Assembly (NCBI RefSeq): GCF_000376105.1
Contig: NZ_AQWM01000019.1
Coordinates: 166 to 64,165, forward strand
DNA from: Asticcacaulis benevestitus DSM 16100 = ATCC BAA-896
GTDB taxonomy: Bacteria > Pseudomonadota > Alphaproteobacteria > Caulobacterales > Caulobacteraceae
DNA: 64,000 nt
Direction of reading: 5' to 3'
Part shown: piece after piece, positions 53,291 to 62,932 of the stretch
Numbering within the stretch: the first letter of the stretch is position 1
Layout of the letters: each line of letters starts with the position of its first letter
Made by a program: the position numbers and the translations under genes
The notes under the pieces: generated by a model
Told to the model about the DNA's origin: nothing
Databases searched by the model: none
The model's input: the letters and a program-made list of their open reading frames with translations, nothing else

Positions 53291-54283
53291 GTGCGCCGGT
53301 TGAAAATGGCAGACATCGCCGAGCTTGCCGGTGTCTCGGTCTCAACCGTTTCGCGATCGTTGGCAGGAAGCTCTCTCATTCCTCAAATAATGCGTGAAAA
53401 GATCGAAGCGATTGCCAAGGCTAACGGTTACGTGGTCAATCAGGCCGCCCGTATGCTAAGGCTGCAAACCACACGTACGATAAGTATTGTCTTGCCGGCA
53501 GGCGCACAAACCGGTCAGAAGATTGCCGATCCTTTCCTATTGGAAATGACTGACGTTGTTTCCCAAGCTGTTTTTGATCAAGGCTACGATATCCTCCTGA
53601 CCAAAGTCGATGCATCGCATCCAGGTTGGCTCAATGATCTCGTGCGCTCTAACCGTGTCGACGGCGTATTATTGCTCGCGCAAAATGACATGCACGACCT
53701 TATGGATGAGATGGCTGCGCGCTCCTTGCCTGTTGTCGTATGGGGACAAAAGCGTCCCCGCCAAAGCTACTGTTCCGTTGGCGTCGACAATGTCTTGGGG
53801 GGAGAATTAGCCACATCTCACCTGATAGAGACCGGCCGAAGACATATCGTTTTTATGGGGTCGCTCGGGGTGCCGGAGATTGACAATCGGTATGAAGGAT
53901 ATTGTCGGGCCATGAAAAGGGCTAAGCTGAAACCTCGACATGTTGATTGCGGTTTTTCACATGATAGTGCCGTTGTCAGCATGCAGACGCTTTTAGAATC
54001 TTCAGCAAAGTTTGATGCCATATTCGCCGCATCCGATGTTGTCGCTCACGGCGCCAAGATCGCTTTCACCAAGCACGGAGGCTCCGTGCCCGACGACTGC
54101 GCTTTTGTGGGTTTTGACGATGTGGCTATGGCAAGACACTTGACGCCACCACTGACGACGGTCCGTCAGCCCTTGAAGGATGCTGCACAGATCATGGTGG
54201 ATTTACTTCTAAGGCGTATTGAAGGTGAGCAGACAGCTTCGATTGTTTTGGATCCAGAATTGGTCGTTCGCGAAACAGCCTGA
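53291..54283 (+). CDS. LacI-family transcriptional regulator
   Basis: A 330-residue LacI/GalR regulator. HTH: MADIAELAGVSVSTVSRSLAGSSLIPQIMREKIEAIAKANGYVVNQAARMLR. Ligand domain: TRTISIVLPAGAQ, RVDGVLLLAQND, YCSVGVDNVLGGELATSHLIETGRRHIVFMGS, DAIFAASDVVAHGAKIAF and the C-terminal GFDDVAMARHLTPPLTTVRQPL. GTG start at 53291 gives a 5-residue arm before the HTH; ATG 53306 would cut it to none. No sugar operon lies nearby, so the target is probably elsewhere or the hairpin at 50225. Confidence 0.9.
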   Translation: MRRLKMADIAELAGVSVSTVSRSLAGSSLIPQIMREKIEAIAKANGYVVNQAARMLRLQTTRTISIVLPAGAQTGQKIADPFLLEMTDVVSQAVFDQGYDILLTKVDASHPGWLNDLVRSNRVDGVLLLAQNDMHDLMDEMAARSLPVVVWGQKRPRQSYCSVGVDNVLGGELATSHLIETGRRHIVFMGSLGVPEIDNRYEGYCRAMKRAKLKPRHVDCGFSHDSAVVSMQTLLESSAKFDAIFAASDVVAHGAKIAFTKHGGSVPDDCAFVGFDDVAMARHLTPPLTTVRQPLKDAAQIMVDLLLRRIEGEQTASIVLDPELVVRETA

Positions 54284-54326
54284 GCGCTTTGCTCCATGGG
54301 CAAACCATTGGCTTATCGCTTTCGTT

Positions 54327-55139
54327 TTATCCTTTGCGAAAAACGGTGATCAGTGTCAGATCATCGTGGAGAGCGTTCTGATTTAAGTTGAGGCGTCCGA
54401 TCAAGTTTGAATTAACGTCATAAGCGGACATACCCGACAAGCTTTCGTTCGCTAAATTGCAAAGGGTATTTGGCGTAAATATCGCGTGTGGCGGCAAGGG
54501 CGTTTCGACTAAGGCGTCCGAATAAATGACTAGCCCGGCTCCGGCAGCAAAACGACAGCTTCGCAATTCATATTTGGCCTCTGGCAGAAAGCCAAGCGGA
54601 AAACCTTCCCCGTTAAGGCAACTGAAATCGGCTGTGAGGTCACTTCGGTAAAGTGGTGGCATGAAAGTTGAGCAAGCATAGTCAAGCTGGTCGTGAGCAA
54701 AATCAATGACACCATAAAACATGGCTGCAAATCTCCCCCTGGGAAATAGAGCGTAAAGATGCCTGTTGAGCTGGCCTAAAACTTGATCAGGGCGTGAGAG
54801 ATTTTGCGGCTGCAAATGCAGTAAAGTGTGAACAAGACGCGTGTGAGGTGCAACAGCATTGCCATGCCCGCAAACATCAGCGCAGAAAATTCCTAGACGG
54901 GCGTCGTCTATCGGCAATAATCCCCAAAGATCGCCACTCATCGGAGGCTGTGATATAAATCTGGTGTTGAGGTCAAGCTTATAACGCGCTTGACTTGCCG
55001 CTATGAGCGCATCGTCAGGAAGGATACCCGAATAGGGATCAATGTCCTGAAGACAACAGACAAGGCCATCTTTAGAAATGACACAAACTGACCGGCCGTT
55101 TCGATGGTCGCAGTCGCGAGAGGCGTTGTCACACCACAT
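54327..55139 (-). CDS. SpoIIE/RsbU-type PPM serine phosphatase
   Basis: A 270-residue phosphatase of the PPM SpoIIE group. Metal ligands are visible in SGDLWG, FCADVCGHG, IYSDALVE and LHDDLTLI. No sensor domain except a short Cys-rich N-terminus (MWCDNASRDCDHRNG...CVISKDGLVCCLQD). It overlaps the STAS gene by 11 bases, so phosphatase and antagonist form a partner-switching pair, which in other bacteria controls sigma factors or surface behaviour. No anti-sigma kinase is seen nearby. Confidence 0.87.
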   Translation of the reverse strand: MWCDNASRDCDHRNGRSVCVISKDGLVCCLQDIDPYSGILPDDALIAASQARYKLDLNTRFISQPPMSGDLWGLLPIDDARLGIFCADVCGHGNAVAPHTRLVHTLLHLQPQNLSRPDQVLGQLNRHLYALFPRGRFAAMFYGVIDFAHDQLDYACSTFMPPLYRSDLTADFSCLNGEGFPLGFLPEAKYELRSCRFAAGAGLVIYSDALVETPLPPHAIFTPNTLCNLANESLSGMSAYDVNSNLIGRLNLNQNALHDDLTLITVFRKG

Positions 55140-55431
55140 TCATCAAACAATCAAGTTTTGAGATTTGCAGCAGTTGACGCACCGGCCCTTTGGCATTGAT
55201 TAATGTCAGCGAGTAGGCGTTTTTCTTTGATTCATCGTGGGCGATCATAAGCATACCTAAGCCCGAGGAATCGATCACATCCAGCTCCAAAAGGTCAAGT
55301 ACGCAACTTTTGGCCTTGGACGCCTGGATATCTCCCAGCAATTTTCGAAACAGGCCATTGTCCGAAAAAGTTAGCTTGTCGGAAATTTTGGCGCTAAAGA
55401 CGCCGTGGTCATGCCTATATTCAAGGCGCAT
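55129..55431 (-). CDS. STAS-domain anti-sigma factor antagonist-like protein
   Basis: A 100-residue STAS protein with the signature LDLLELDVIDSSGLGMLMIA, in which Ser55 or Ser56 is the expected phosphorylation site. Together with the overlapping SpoIIE-type phosphatase it should form a partner switch: the phosphatase dephosphorylates it and changes its partner binding. It lies downstream of the chemotaxis operon (137-base gap), so the switch may be tied to motility. Confidence 0.88.
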   Translation of the reverse strand: MRLEYRHDHGVFSAKISDKLTFSDNGLFRKLLGDIQASKAKSCVLDLLELDVIDSSGLGMLMIAHDESKKNAYSLTLINAKGPVRQLLQISKLDCLMNVV

Positions 55432-55568
55432 TTCGGTCTGCTTTCTACTTAAAAAGTTTCATTTTAAGTCAACCGGATGTGCATTCGAATTGCACATGAC
55501 AGATTAACCTAAATAACTTTTAGAATTATTGGTAAAATCAACTTAAATCACGTCTGAGCCTAGCGATT

Positions 55569-56768
55569 TCAGAACATTTCTATGTCGTCATCGCTTTCTG
55601 TAAGCTTGGCTTTTATATCCACAAAATCCAGAACTTGATCGGATCCACCGCGATCCAAGGACACTCTGAGCTTATGCTGGACGCTGCCAAGTGTGCACTG
55701 GGTTAGAACTGAATCGCGTAGTTTGGTGGCGAAGGTCTGGCCATGGCATAGGTCGAGGGCGTCGTGTGTCGTCCTATCCACCTCTCGCAATGCCTCCACG
55801 ATTGTCCCAAGGCCTTTGATCGAGCTATCCAGTCTTTGTGTTGCCCGGTCCTGAAACTGCATCCGAACGACGGCATCGGATATATCCCGACTAATGGTTT
55901 GCGTGGCCTCTGCATTGGCCTCAAGCATAGTTCTGATACTTACGCTTTGATCAACAAGCGCGCGCATCATCTGGTTTATGGAGTTGTGTACGCTTAGGTT
56001 CTGACCGGACGTATCAACTTCTGCGATTTCTCTCACCAGTGCATAGCCCTTGTGCAGGCCTTGGGAAATCGAACCAATGCGCGTTTTGAGATCATGGGAA
56101 AGGGTATTGACGTTCTTTGCCAGTTCGCGCACCTCGTCGGCCACAACTCCGAAACCCGCACCAGCCTCGCCAGCATGGGCCGCTTCAATTTTAGCGTTGA
56201 TGGCCAAGTAATTTGTTTGCGCATTAATGTTGTCAATCGACTTAATGCTTTGCTCAACTTTGGAAATTTCGACCAAGACGTCATTCAGGGTGTAAACCAT
56301 GCTGACACTGCGCGACGACATGAAGACAATTTTTTCAACGAACTCCGATAAGGCTCCGCCCATAGAGGCAACGACGTCCTCGATCGCTACAGACTTGTCG
56401 CCCAAAGAAATCGCCTCTACACTACCGGCCATCTGACGCACCATGCTCGTTTGATCATGCGAGACCTGGGCTAGCCGGGTAAAGCGTGAGGAAAGTTCAC
56501 TGAAATTGGAGTCGATGTCGTTACGTACATCCTCGATTTCATGGATAACCACGTCAAGAATCTTGGCCTGTACGTCGTTGAGGCCCAGGACATCACAGAG
56601 GTATTGATGTGCTGAGGTCAGGTGATCAGCCGAAGGTAGTGCAGCGGACTCACCATCCTCACCATCCTCACAAACCTCGCTATCGGTGACCAGACTTGGC
56701 ACCACAGAGGGTTGTTCCACCTCGTATGCGGAGCGTCGAAAAGACGCCGTCGCCTTAAGTAAGGACAT
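55569..56768 (-). CDS. soluble chemoreceptor-like protein with DIEMF tail
   Basis: A 399-residue cytoplasmic MCP-like protein without membrane helices. The signalling hairpin shows INAQTNYLAINAKIEAAHAGEAGAGFGVVADEVRELAKNV, a divergent form of the consensus ([17 protein letters not shown]). The C-terminus ends SDDDIEMF, close to the tail of CheD (GDIEMFE). Start 56768 has GGAG upstream and overlaps the cheB stop by 14 bases, so it belongs to the chemotaxis operon. It may be a cytoplasmic receptor or a coupling component. Confidence 0.83.
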   Translation of the reverse strand: MSLLKATASFRRSAYEVEQPSVVPSLVTDSEVCEDGEDGESAALPSADHLTSAHQYLCDVLGLNDVQAKILDVVIHEIEDVRNDIDSNFSELSSRFTRLAQVSHDQTSMVRQMAGSVEAISLGDKSVAIEDVVASMGGALSEFVEKIVFMSSRSVSMVYTLNDVLVEISKVEQSIKSIDNINAQTNYLAINAKIEAAHAGEAGAGFGVVADEVRELAKNVNTLSHDLKTRIGSISQGLHKGYALVREIAEVDTSGQNLSVHNSINQMMRALVDQSVSIRTMLEANAEATQTISRDISDAVVRMQFQDRATQRLDSSIKGLGTIVEALREVDRTTHDALDLCHGQTFATKLRDSVLTQCTLGSVQHKLRVSLDRGGSDQVLDFVDIKAKLTESDDDIEMF

Positions 56769-57840
56769 GACAAATATCTCCAGCGTTCGAAGGTTTGGTG
56801 CACAATGTAAGTAACATCGACGGAATACGTGATAGGGGCAGTTGATGGGTGACTGCGCCCATTTCATAGGCCGCGCGTGGCATGCCATAAACGACGCAGC
56901 TTTCCGCATCCTGCCCGATGGTTACCGCTCCGGCCTGACACATGCGCATCAGACCTCTTGCACCGTCCTGGCCCATACCGGTAAGCAGAGCACCTACAGC
57001 CCTTGGTCCAAATGTCTCGGCCACTGAGTCAAACATGACATCCACCGAAGGACAGAAGCCGTTAACCTTTGGCTCTTGAGTAATGTTTATTACGACGCCT
57101 TGCCGGGCCTTAGCCAGACGCATCATTTGGCCGCCGGGGGCAATATAGGCGTGGCCCATCAGCAAAGGTTCGCCATCTTGAGCTTCAGTAACTGAAATTG
57201 CGCATTGAGTGTTCAGCCGCTCAGCAAACCGTGCGGTGAAGATCTCAGGCAAATGTTGGGTGATGACAATAGGGGGCGCATTGCTCGGCATGTCCTGAAG
57301 GATTGAGGCAATCGCCGGTATTCCGCCCGTTGAAGCCCCGATGGCGATGACGCGGCCGCTGAAAGAGGCCGCAGGAAGGGGAATGGATTTCGGAGGATTA
57401 GGCGCCTGTCTGACCCTGACGCGGCTTAAGGCGGCAGCCTTGACCTTGGCGATAATGTCGTCGCGCATCGCCTCCATGCCGTCGGTAATAAAGCCCAAGG
57501 GTTTTCCGATAAAATCGACAGCGCCCATTTCTAGCGCCTTTAAGGTGACGTCGGTACCAGCCTGGGTCAGGGAGGAGATCATAATTACCGGCATTGGATG
57601 CAGTGTCATGATCCTGCGCAGGAACTCTAAGCCGTTCATGCGGGGCATTTCGATATCAAGTGTAATAACATCCGGAGCGCACCGCTTGATCTTATCGCGT
57701 GCGATTAATGGGTCCGAAGCCGTATCAACGACGACAATGCCAGGGTCACTTGAAAGCACAGTGGTTAGCATCTGTCGCATCAGGGCGGAATCGTCGACGA
57801 CGAGCACTTTAATGGGACGGGTATATTCAGGTCTGATCAT
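56755..57840 (-). CDS. cheB: CheB, chemotaxis methylesterase/glutamine deamidase
   Basis: A 361-residue response regulator-methylesterase. The receiver has VLVVDDSALMRQML with Asp62 in ITLDIEMPRMNG and Lys in FIGKP. The esterase domain has the catalytic triad in GASTGG (Ser), ITQHLP (His) and LTGMGQDGARGL (Asp). It removes methyl groups from receptors. The start lies 14 bases after the cheD stop. Confidence 0.96.
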   Translation of the reverse strand: MIRPEYTRPIKVLVVDDSALMRQMLTTVLSSDPGIVVVDTASDPLIARDKIKRCAPDVITLDIEMPRMNGLEFLRRIMTLHPMPVIMISSLTQAGTDVTLKALEMGAVDFIGKPLGFITDGMEAMRDDIIAKVKAAALSRVRVRQAPNPPKSIPLPAASFSGRVIAIGASTGGIPAIASILQDMPSNAPPIVITQHLPEIFTARFAERLNTQCAISVTEAQDGEPLLMGHAYIAPGGQMMRLAKARQGVVINITQEPKVNGFCPSVDVMFDSVAETFGPRAVGALLTGMGQDGARGLMRMCQAGAVTIGQDAESCVVYGMPRAAYEMGAVTHQLPLSRIPSMLLTLCTKPSNAGDICHVLT

Positions 57841-57854
57841 GGCGCGTCACCTTT

Positions 57855-58475
57855 TCACTCAAACATCTCGATATCGCCTTCAACCGCTTGAGCAACCAGT
57901 TGCGAGCGATAGCTGAATTCTGACCGTGTAACGGACGTCTCCTGGCTCTGGTTAAGCAACAGTCGCTTAACCTTGCCGGTGGACGGCCAATAATGAATGC
58001 GCCGACCATGGCCCCCGCCCAGGTCCGACACCTCGAGTTTGAGGCCTTCATTTTTAAGGTAGGTCTCGGCGAAACGGGCATTTTGAGTGCCTACAGCACT
58101 GCCGCCCGTGTACATGTTGGCGCCACCAAACAACTTGATCTCGAGGTCATCGCGCCGACAGCCCGTTTTGAGAATCTCATTAATGAGGTTTTCCATGGCG
58201 TGGTTGCCGTAGCGCATCTGAGATGAGACGCCGCCCCATTCCCCGTCCACGCTTTCGGGCAGCATGAAATGATTCATCCCGCCAAAACCCGTAAGCGGGT
58301 TTCGAATGCAGGCCGCGACACAACTTCCCAGCACCGTGATGATCACGGTCGCCTGATCACCACTGACGAAATATTCGCCTGGCTGGACGCGAACATTATG
58401 CTCTCCCAGACGGGTATCCGTTATACGCGTGCGGGCGAGGTGGCGCTGGTGATCAACATCGACAGGGCGTCCCAT
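57855..58475 (-). CDS. cheD: CheD, receptor glutamine deamidase
   Basis: A 206-residue CheD. The catalytic Cys52 is in LGSCVAACIRNP and His69 in GGMNHFMLP; FGGANMY and the terminal domain are standard. A C-terminal extension of about 30 residues ends GDIEMFE, resembling the tail of the soluble receptor and the CheR-tethering pentapeptides of receptors. ATG 58475 is preferred to the longer frame because it lies 4 bases after the cheR stop. Confidence 0.93.
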   Translation of the reverse strand: MGRPVDVDHQRHLARTRITDTRLGEHNVRVQPGEYFVSGDQATVIITVLGSCVAACIRNPLTGFGGMNHFMLPESVDGEWGGVSSQMRYGNHAMENLINEILKTGCRRDDLEIKLFGGANMYTGGSAVGTQNARFAETYLKNEGLKLEVSDLGGGHGRRIHYWPSTGKVKRLLLNQSQETSVTRSEFSYRSQLVAQAVEGDIEMFE

Positions 58476-58479
58476 GGTA

Positions 58480-59337
58480 TCAAGCCCCCACCTTTTGATA
58501 GATGGTGCGCCCGCACGATTTGAACAGGCTCTGTTGGTCAAGTAGGGTTTCAGAGTGCCCGACTACCAGCCAGCCACCCACCCGGAGCAGTTTGGCGTAA
58601 CGCCTGACCAAATCGTTTTTGGTGGGGTTGTCGAAATATATCATCACGTTGCGACAGAATATGACGTCGAATGGACCCTTGATGGGCCACTTTTCCAGCA
58701 AGTTGAGGGACTTAAAGGCGATGAGCTTGCGCATGCCCTCCTTGGCTACGAGGCCGGCGGATGTCGCGGTGAAATAGCGCTCATGATAGGGTTTTGGCAC
58801 ATCGCCAAGTGCGTCATGGGCGTAAAGCCCTTTAGATCCGTGCGAGAGCATATTCGTGTCCAGATCGGTAGCAAGGATACGAGCGTCCCAACGTGAAAGT
58901 TCGGGAAAGTGCTCCAATAGGGTCATGGCGATGGAGTAGGGCTCTTCGCCTGAGGAACATCCCGCCGACCAGATTCTTAGGCGCCGTTCGTCTGCGGATT
59001 GCTTTATTTTCGGGATAATCGTGCCCTGCAAAAAATCGAAATGGTGCTTCTCCCGGAAGAAGCGTGTCAGGTTGGTTGTCATTGCATTGCTGAAGGCCAG
59101 GAATTCATTGGCCCCTTCCGGGGCTTGTAACAATCGACAATAGTCGTCAAATCGCTTCAAATTCAGCTCACGAAGCCGGCGGGAGAGTCGGGAATAGACC
59201 ATCGACCGTTTGCTCGGTCCCAGTACAATGCCCGCGTGCCGATGCACGAGTTCAGCGATGGTCTGGAAATCCGCATTGGTGAAGACAAACTCACCCAGGT
59301 CGCTATCGGACAGGTCTGGTTTACGCGCGACCGTCAT
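58480..59337 (-). CDS. cheR: CheR, chemotaxis protein methyltransferase
   Basis: A 285-residue CheR. The N-terminal helical domain (FQTIAELVHRHAGIVLGPSKRSMVYSRLSRRLRELNL) is followed by the SAM-binding motif IWSAGCSSGEEPYSIAM, ILATDLDTNML and DVIFCRNVMIYFDNPTKNDLVRR. It methylates receptor glutamates. Confidence 0.95.
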   Translation of the reverse strand: MTVARKPDLSDSDLGEFVFTNADFQTIAELVHRHAGIVLGPSKRSMVYSRLSRRLRELNLKRFDDYCRLLQAPEGANEFLAFSNAMTTNLTRFFREKHHFDFLQGTIIPKIKQSADERRLRIWSAGCSSGEEPYSIAMTLLEHFPELSRWDARILATDLDTNMLSHGSKGLYAHDALGDVPKPYHERYFTATSAGLVAKEGMRKLIAFKSLNLLEKWPIKGPFDVIFCRNVMIYFDNPTKNDLVRRYAKLLRVGGWLVVGHSETLLDQQSLFKSCGRTIYQKVGA

Positions 59338-59422
59338 TTACACTTCTCATTTTACTAGGTTGGTCAAAAATTATACGGCGGCCGCCCAGGGTTCCCGAAC
59401 GACCGCTATGTTCAGCTTCGGT

Positions 59423-62386
59423 CTAAAATTCCGCCCAGTCCGCGTCGCTTTCAATGGCTGAGCGCAAGTCGTCCTGAAGACGATGAGCACTTCCATTAGC
59501 GACTTTGCGCATTTGTGCCACTTGTGGCCGAGGTTGCGGTTTGGCTGGGATGGGCGTTGTAGGTTTCAGGCTGCGCGGAGCGATCGCGGCCTGGGGTGGC
59601 GCACCTAAGACGCGAAATGAAGCCATGCGCTGGTGCATGCTTTCGGCCTGATCCTGTAGCATCCTCGATGAGGCAGCATTTTCTTCGACAAGGGCCGAAT
59701 TTTGCTGCGTCATCTCATCCATCTGCGATACGGCCGTATTAATCTCCTCAACACCAACGGACTGTTCCTTGGAGGCTGCGGCGATTTCCGAGATGATTGT
59801 GGCGACCTGCTGGATCGAGCCCACAATTTCGCTCAAGGCACCGCCGGCGTCATTGACGAGCTTCACGCCCTCCTTCACTTCCGAACCCGAGGCTGCAATA
59901 AGGGTCTTGATGTCCTTTGCGGCACCCGAGGAGCGTTGAGCGAGTGAACGTACCTCGGCGGCAACGACCGCGAAGCCCTTACCCGCATCGCCGGCACGTG
60001 CGGCTTCGACAGCGGCATTGAGTGCGAGAAGATTAGTCTGGAATGCAATCTCATCAATCACACCGATAATGTCTGAGATCTTCTGCGAGGAGGTTTCGAT
60101 CCGCGACATGGCCTCGACAGCCTGGGCAACGACCTTCCCGCCAGACGTGGCAACCTTAGACGCATTGCCCGCCAGTTTGCTGGCCTCCTGCGCATTATCG
60201 GCGTTTTGACGGATGGTTGAAGCGATCTGCTCCATAGACGCTGCGGTCTCTTGAAGATTTGAGGCCTGTTGTTCAGTTCGCTGAGACAGATCATTTGTCC
60301 CTGCGCTAATCTCTGCCGTGGCCAATTTGATGTTCGAACTGGCTTCGGTCACATCGCTGATAATGGAAGACGTCGAATCTAGCAGTTCATTGATACCTTC
60401 ACACATGATCGCAATTTCACCGGACTTTCCGGATATATCGACGCGATGCGTAAGATCATTGGTCTTAGCGTGATCAATAACGCTCTTTGATTGTGCGACC
60501 GCGTCTTCAAGGGCTCTGGCTGCCGCAACCTGAATGCTGACATCTGTGGCATACTTTACGACCTTAAACGGCTTGCCATTCATATCCATGATTGGATTAT
60601 AACTGGCCTGTAGCCAAAGTTCGCGCCCGCCCCGGGCGATACGTTTATACTGGCCGGCGTCATATTCGCCACGACCAAGGCGCTCCCAGAACAGACGATA
60701 GTCGGTGCTGTTGCGATATTCTGGATCGACAAACATCGAATGATGCTGGCCCTTGACTTCATCAAGGCTGTATCCGATGGCGGCCAAGAAGTTGTCGTTG
60801 GCGGTGAGAATTTTACCAGTCAGATCGAATTCGATAACGGCTTGCGCCTTTGAAATCGCCTGGAGCTGACCTGAGAAATCGGCGGCCTGAATCTTGGCTT
60901 CGGTGATATTGGTAGCGTATTTCACGACCTTGAAGGGCTTGCCATTCATGTCCATGATGGGATTATAGCTGGCTTGGAGCCAAATTTCCCGCCCACCGCG
61001 GGCGATGCGCTTATACTGCCCCGCATCATATTCGCCGCGACCGAGACGTTCCCAGAAGAGCCGGTAATCGGTGCTGTTGCGATAATCTGGGTCGACAAAC
61101 ATTGAATGATGCTGGCCCTTGATGTCATCAAGACTGTATCCAATAGCGGTCAGGAAGTTTTCATTGGCGGTTAGAATTTTACCTGTCATGTCGAACTCAA
61201 TAATGGCCTGTGCTTTCGAGATGGCAGCTATCTGTCCTTTGAGATCTGTGGTTACAACACCTATTTGCTCCTCAGCATTGGCTTTGAAAACCTCAACGCA
61301 ACTGACCATTTCGCCAATTTCGTCGCGCCGTTGCGAACTGGGAAGAACCACAGTGAAGTCATTTTCGGTAAGACGTTTCATCACGCGGACGATATTGCCA
61401 AGCGTGCCCGAGATTTCCATTACGAGATAGGCTGCCAGCGCCAGTGCCATGAGCGTAATGAGGCCAGCCACGCCGAGCATGACCCAAAGGTTCGCTGTTA
61501 GGTTTGAAATACGGGCCTGTAAAAGCAGGTGAAGCTCATCCAGGACGCCATAGGCCATTCCACGATTTGCCTTAAGGGCCTTAACTGCCTGGGCGGAGAG
61601 ATCGGTCACGTCTACACTTTGGTTTGCCCGCAAAGCATCAGTGGCCTTGCTCGCGGCGGTAATGAAACTGCCGATATCCTGATTAAATGTCTGTTGTGTG
61701 GACGCCATATGGGTTTTGACGGCGCCTGTGTGGTCATTGGAATAGGCCGAGTTCAACGAGTCCTGCGCGGCGTAAAGCTGGCTTTTGATTTCGTTTATTT
61801 TACCGTAAAGCTCTACCTGCTCTTCAAACGACAGAGGGGTTGCGCGTCTCGAATAGTCGCCAATACGGTCTGTGACATTGAACATATGATCGCCCAGTGC
61901 GGGCAGCTTAACGGTAATGGCGTCGATCAAATAGTAGGTCTTAAAATCGGGATCGAGCAGCAGGTTTGAGCCTTCGGCCACTTTCGCCATTAGTGTGCTT
62001 AGCTTGGCAACGGCGTCAGTGGCGGCCCCGCTATCGTTTAATGCCTGATTAGGAAAGCCGACGCTCGACAGCGCGGCCTTAGCCGCACCATAGTCTGCCT
62101 GCGTTGCCATTGACTTGTCATATTTTGTTGCAAAGCCTTCAAGGTCAACCGGTTCAGAGATAAATCGGCTTGGTTCGGCCTTGACCAAACTTGCGGTGAC
62201 CATTGCCCCCTTTGCCGTCCAAACCGCCTTGAAATAGTTGGCACCGTCGCGTTCCTTGCTCGAGAACTGTATGTCCTTAAGGTTCGCCTCTATGAACAGG
62301 CCCGCTAATATGGCAATTGGGACGAATAGAGCGACAACGATTAGTGCCAGCTTGCCGCGAAGTTTGATGTTATTAAGCGAAAGCAT
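59423..62386 (-). CDS. methyl-accepting chemotaxis protein with tandem PAS domains and tether tail
   Basis: A 987-residue receptor. TM1 is at about 12-32 and TM2 at about 298-322, around a 265-residue periplasmic sensor. HAMP (about 323-375) is followed by two closely similar PAS-PAC units (about 384-494 and 506-616), a second HAMP-like linker, and the signalling domain with [40 protein letters not shown]. The C-terminus ends in DADWAEF, a CheR/CheB tether pentapeptide. Tandem PAS domains that carry the [14 protein letters not shown] motif resemble haem- or flavin-type redox sensors such as those of aerotaxis receptors; the cofactor is not determined. It is the receptor of the che operon. Confidence 0.93.
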   Translation of the reverse strand: MLSLNNIKLRGKLALIVVALFVPIAILAGLFIEANLKDIQFSSKERDGANYFKAVWTAKGAMVTASLVKAEPSRFISEPVDLEGFATKYDKSMATQADYGAAKAALSSVGFPNQALNDSGAATDAVAKLSTLMAKVAEGSNLLLDPDFKTYYLIDAITVKLPALGDHMFNVTDRIGDYSRRATPLSFEEQVELYGKINEIKSQLYAAQDSLNSAYSNDHTGAVKTHMASTQQTFNQDIGSFITAASKATDALRANQSVDVTDLSAQAVKALKANRGMAYGVLDELHLLLQARISNLTANLWVMLGVAGLITLMALALAAYLVMEISGTLGNIVRVMKRLTENDFTVVLPSSQRRDEIGEMVSCVEVFKANAEEQIGVVTTDLKGQIAAISKAQAIIEFDMTGKILTANENFLTAIGYSLDDIKGQHHSMFVDPDYRNSTDYRLFWERLGRGEYDAGQYKRIARGGREIWLQASYNPIMDMNGKPFKVVKYATNITEAKIQAADFSGQLQAISKAQAVIEFDLTGKILTANDNFLAAIGYSLDEVKGQHHSMFVDPEYRNSTDYRLFWERLGRGEYDAGQYKRIARGGRELWLQASYNPIMDMNGKPFKVVKYATDVSIQVAAARALEDAVAQSKSVIDHAKTNDLTHRVDISGKSGEIAIMCEGINELLDSTSSIISDVTEASSNIKLATAEISAGTNDLSQRTEQQASNLQETAASMEQIASTIRQNADNAQEASKLAGNASKVATSGGKVVAQAVEAMSRIETSSQKISDIIGVIDEIAFQTNLLALNAAVEAARAGDAGKGFAVVAAEVRSLAQRSSGAAKDIKTLIAASGSEVKEGVKLVNDAGGALSEIVGSIQQVATIISEIAAASKEQSVGVEEINTAVSQMDEMTQQNSALVEENAASSRMLQDQAESMHQRMASFRVLGAPPQAAIAPRSLKPTTPIPAKPQPRPQVAQMRKVANGSAHRLQDDLRSAIESDADWAEF
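60539..61237 (-). repeat. tandem PAS-encoding duplication
   Basis: The coding units for the two PAS domains (60905-61237 and 60539-60871) repeat with a 366-base period. Protein identity is very high over about 110 residues ([20 protein letters not shown] is identical in both). Synonymous differences are many, so the copies are kept alike by selection or by occasional conversion. Confidence 0.85.
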
Positions 62387-62404
62387 CGGTTTTTCCTTCC
62401 TGCC

Positions 62405-62932
62405 TTAGGCAGCGTTTTGTTCTGCGGGCTCTGTGCCCGCCAGGATGACAGAGTCGAAAAGGCTGTTGAGTGAGAGCAGGACGATCATAGAGTCGTTGAC
62501 GGTTATGATGCCTTCGAGAAAGGCTTGGGCACGCCCGGGCTCCATTTCGGGAACGGGCCCTACCGAGTCGGGTTGAACACTCAAAATATCGGACACCTGA
62601 TCCACCAGAAGGCCGATCAGGCGTTCCGCGATCGAGACGATGATGACGACGTGTTTTTCGGTGGCCTCGGTCTCGCCTTGGCCAAACCGGCACTTCAGAT
62701 CGAATACCGGCACAATGGCGCCGCGCAGGTTGAGGACCCCGCGTACATAGTCAGGCTGGTTCGGCAATACGGTCGTGCGCGTCCAGCCCTTGATTTCGCG
62801 GACCGCCAGTATGTCGACAGCATAGTCCTCGGTTCCCACTCGAAAGCTTATGAACTGCATCAGGTGGCTATCGCTTCCGCCTCGCTTGATGGTGTTGAGT
62901 GTTTCTTCGTAGTTCTGCGTGACGTCGTTCAT
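62405..62932 (-). CDS. cheW: CheW, chemotaxis coupling protein
   Basis: A 175-residue CheW: QFISFRVGTEDYAVDILAVREI, TVLPNQPDYVRGVLNLRGAIVPVFDLKCRFG and GLLVDQVSDIL are the classical strands; the Arg in NLRG contacts the receptor. Longer than the minimal CheW at both ends. Its ATG overlaps the cheA stop by 4 bases. Confidence 0.96.
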   Translation of the reverse strand: MNDVTQNYEETLNTIKRGGSDSHLMQFISFRVGTEDYAVDILAVREIKGWTRTTVLPNQPDYVRGVLNLRGAIVPVFDLKCRFGQGETEATEKHVVIIVSIAERLIGLLVDQVSDILSVQPDSVGPVPEMEPGRAQAFLEGIITVNDSMIVLLSLNSLFDSVILAGTEPAEQNAA

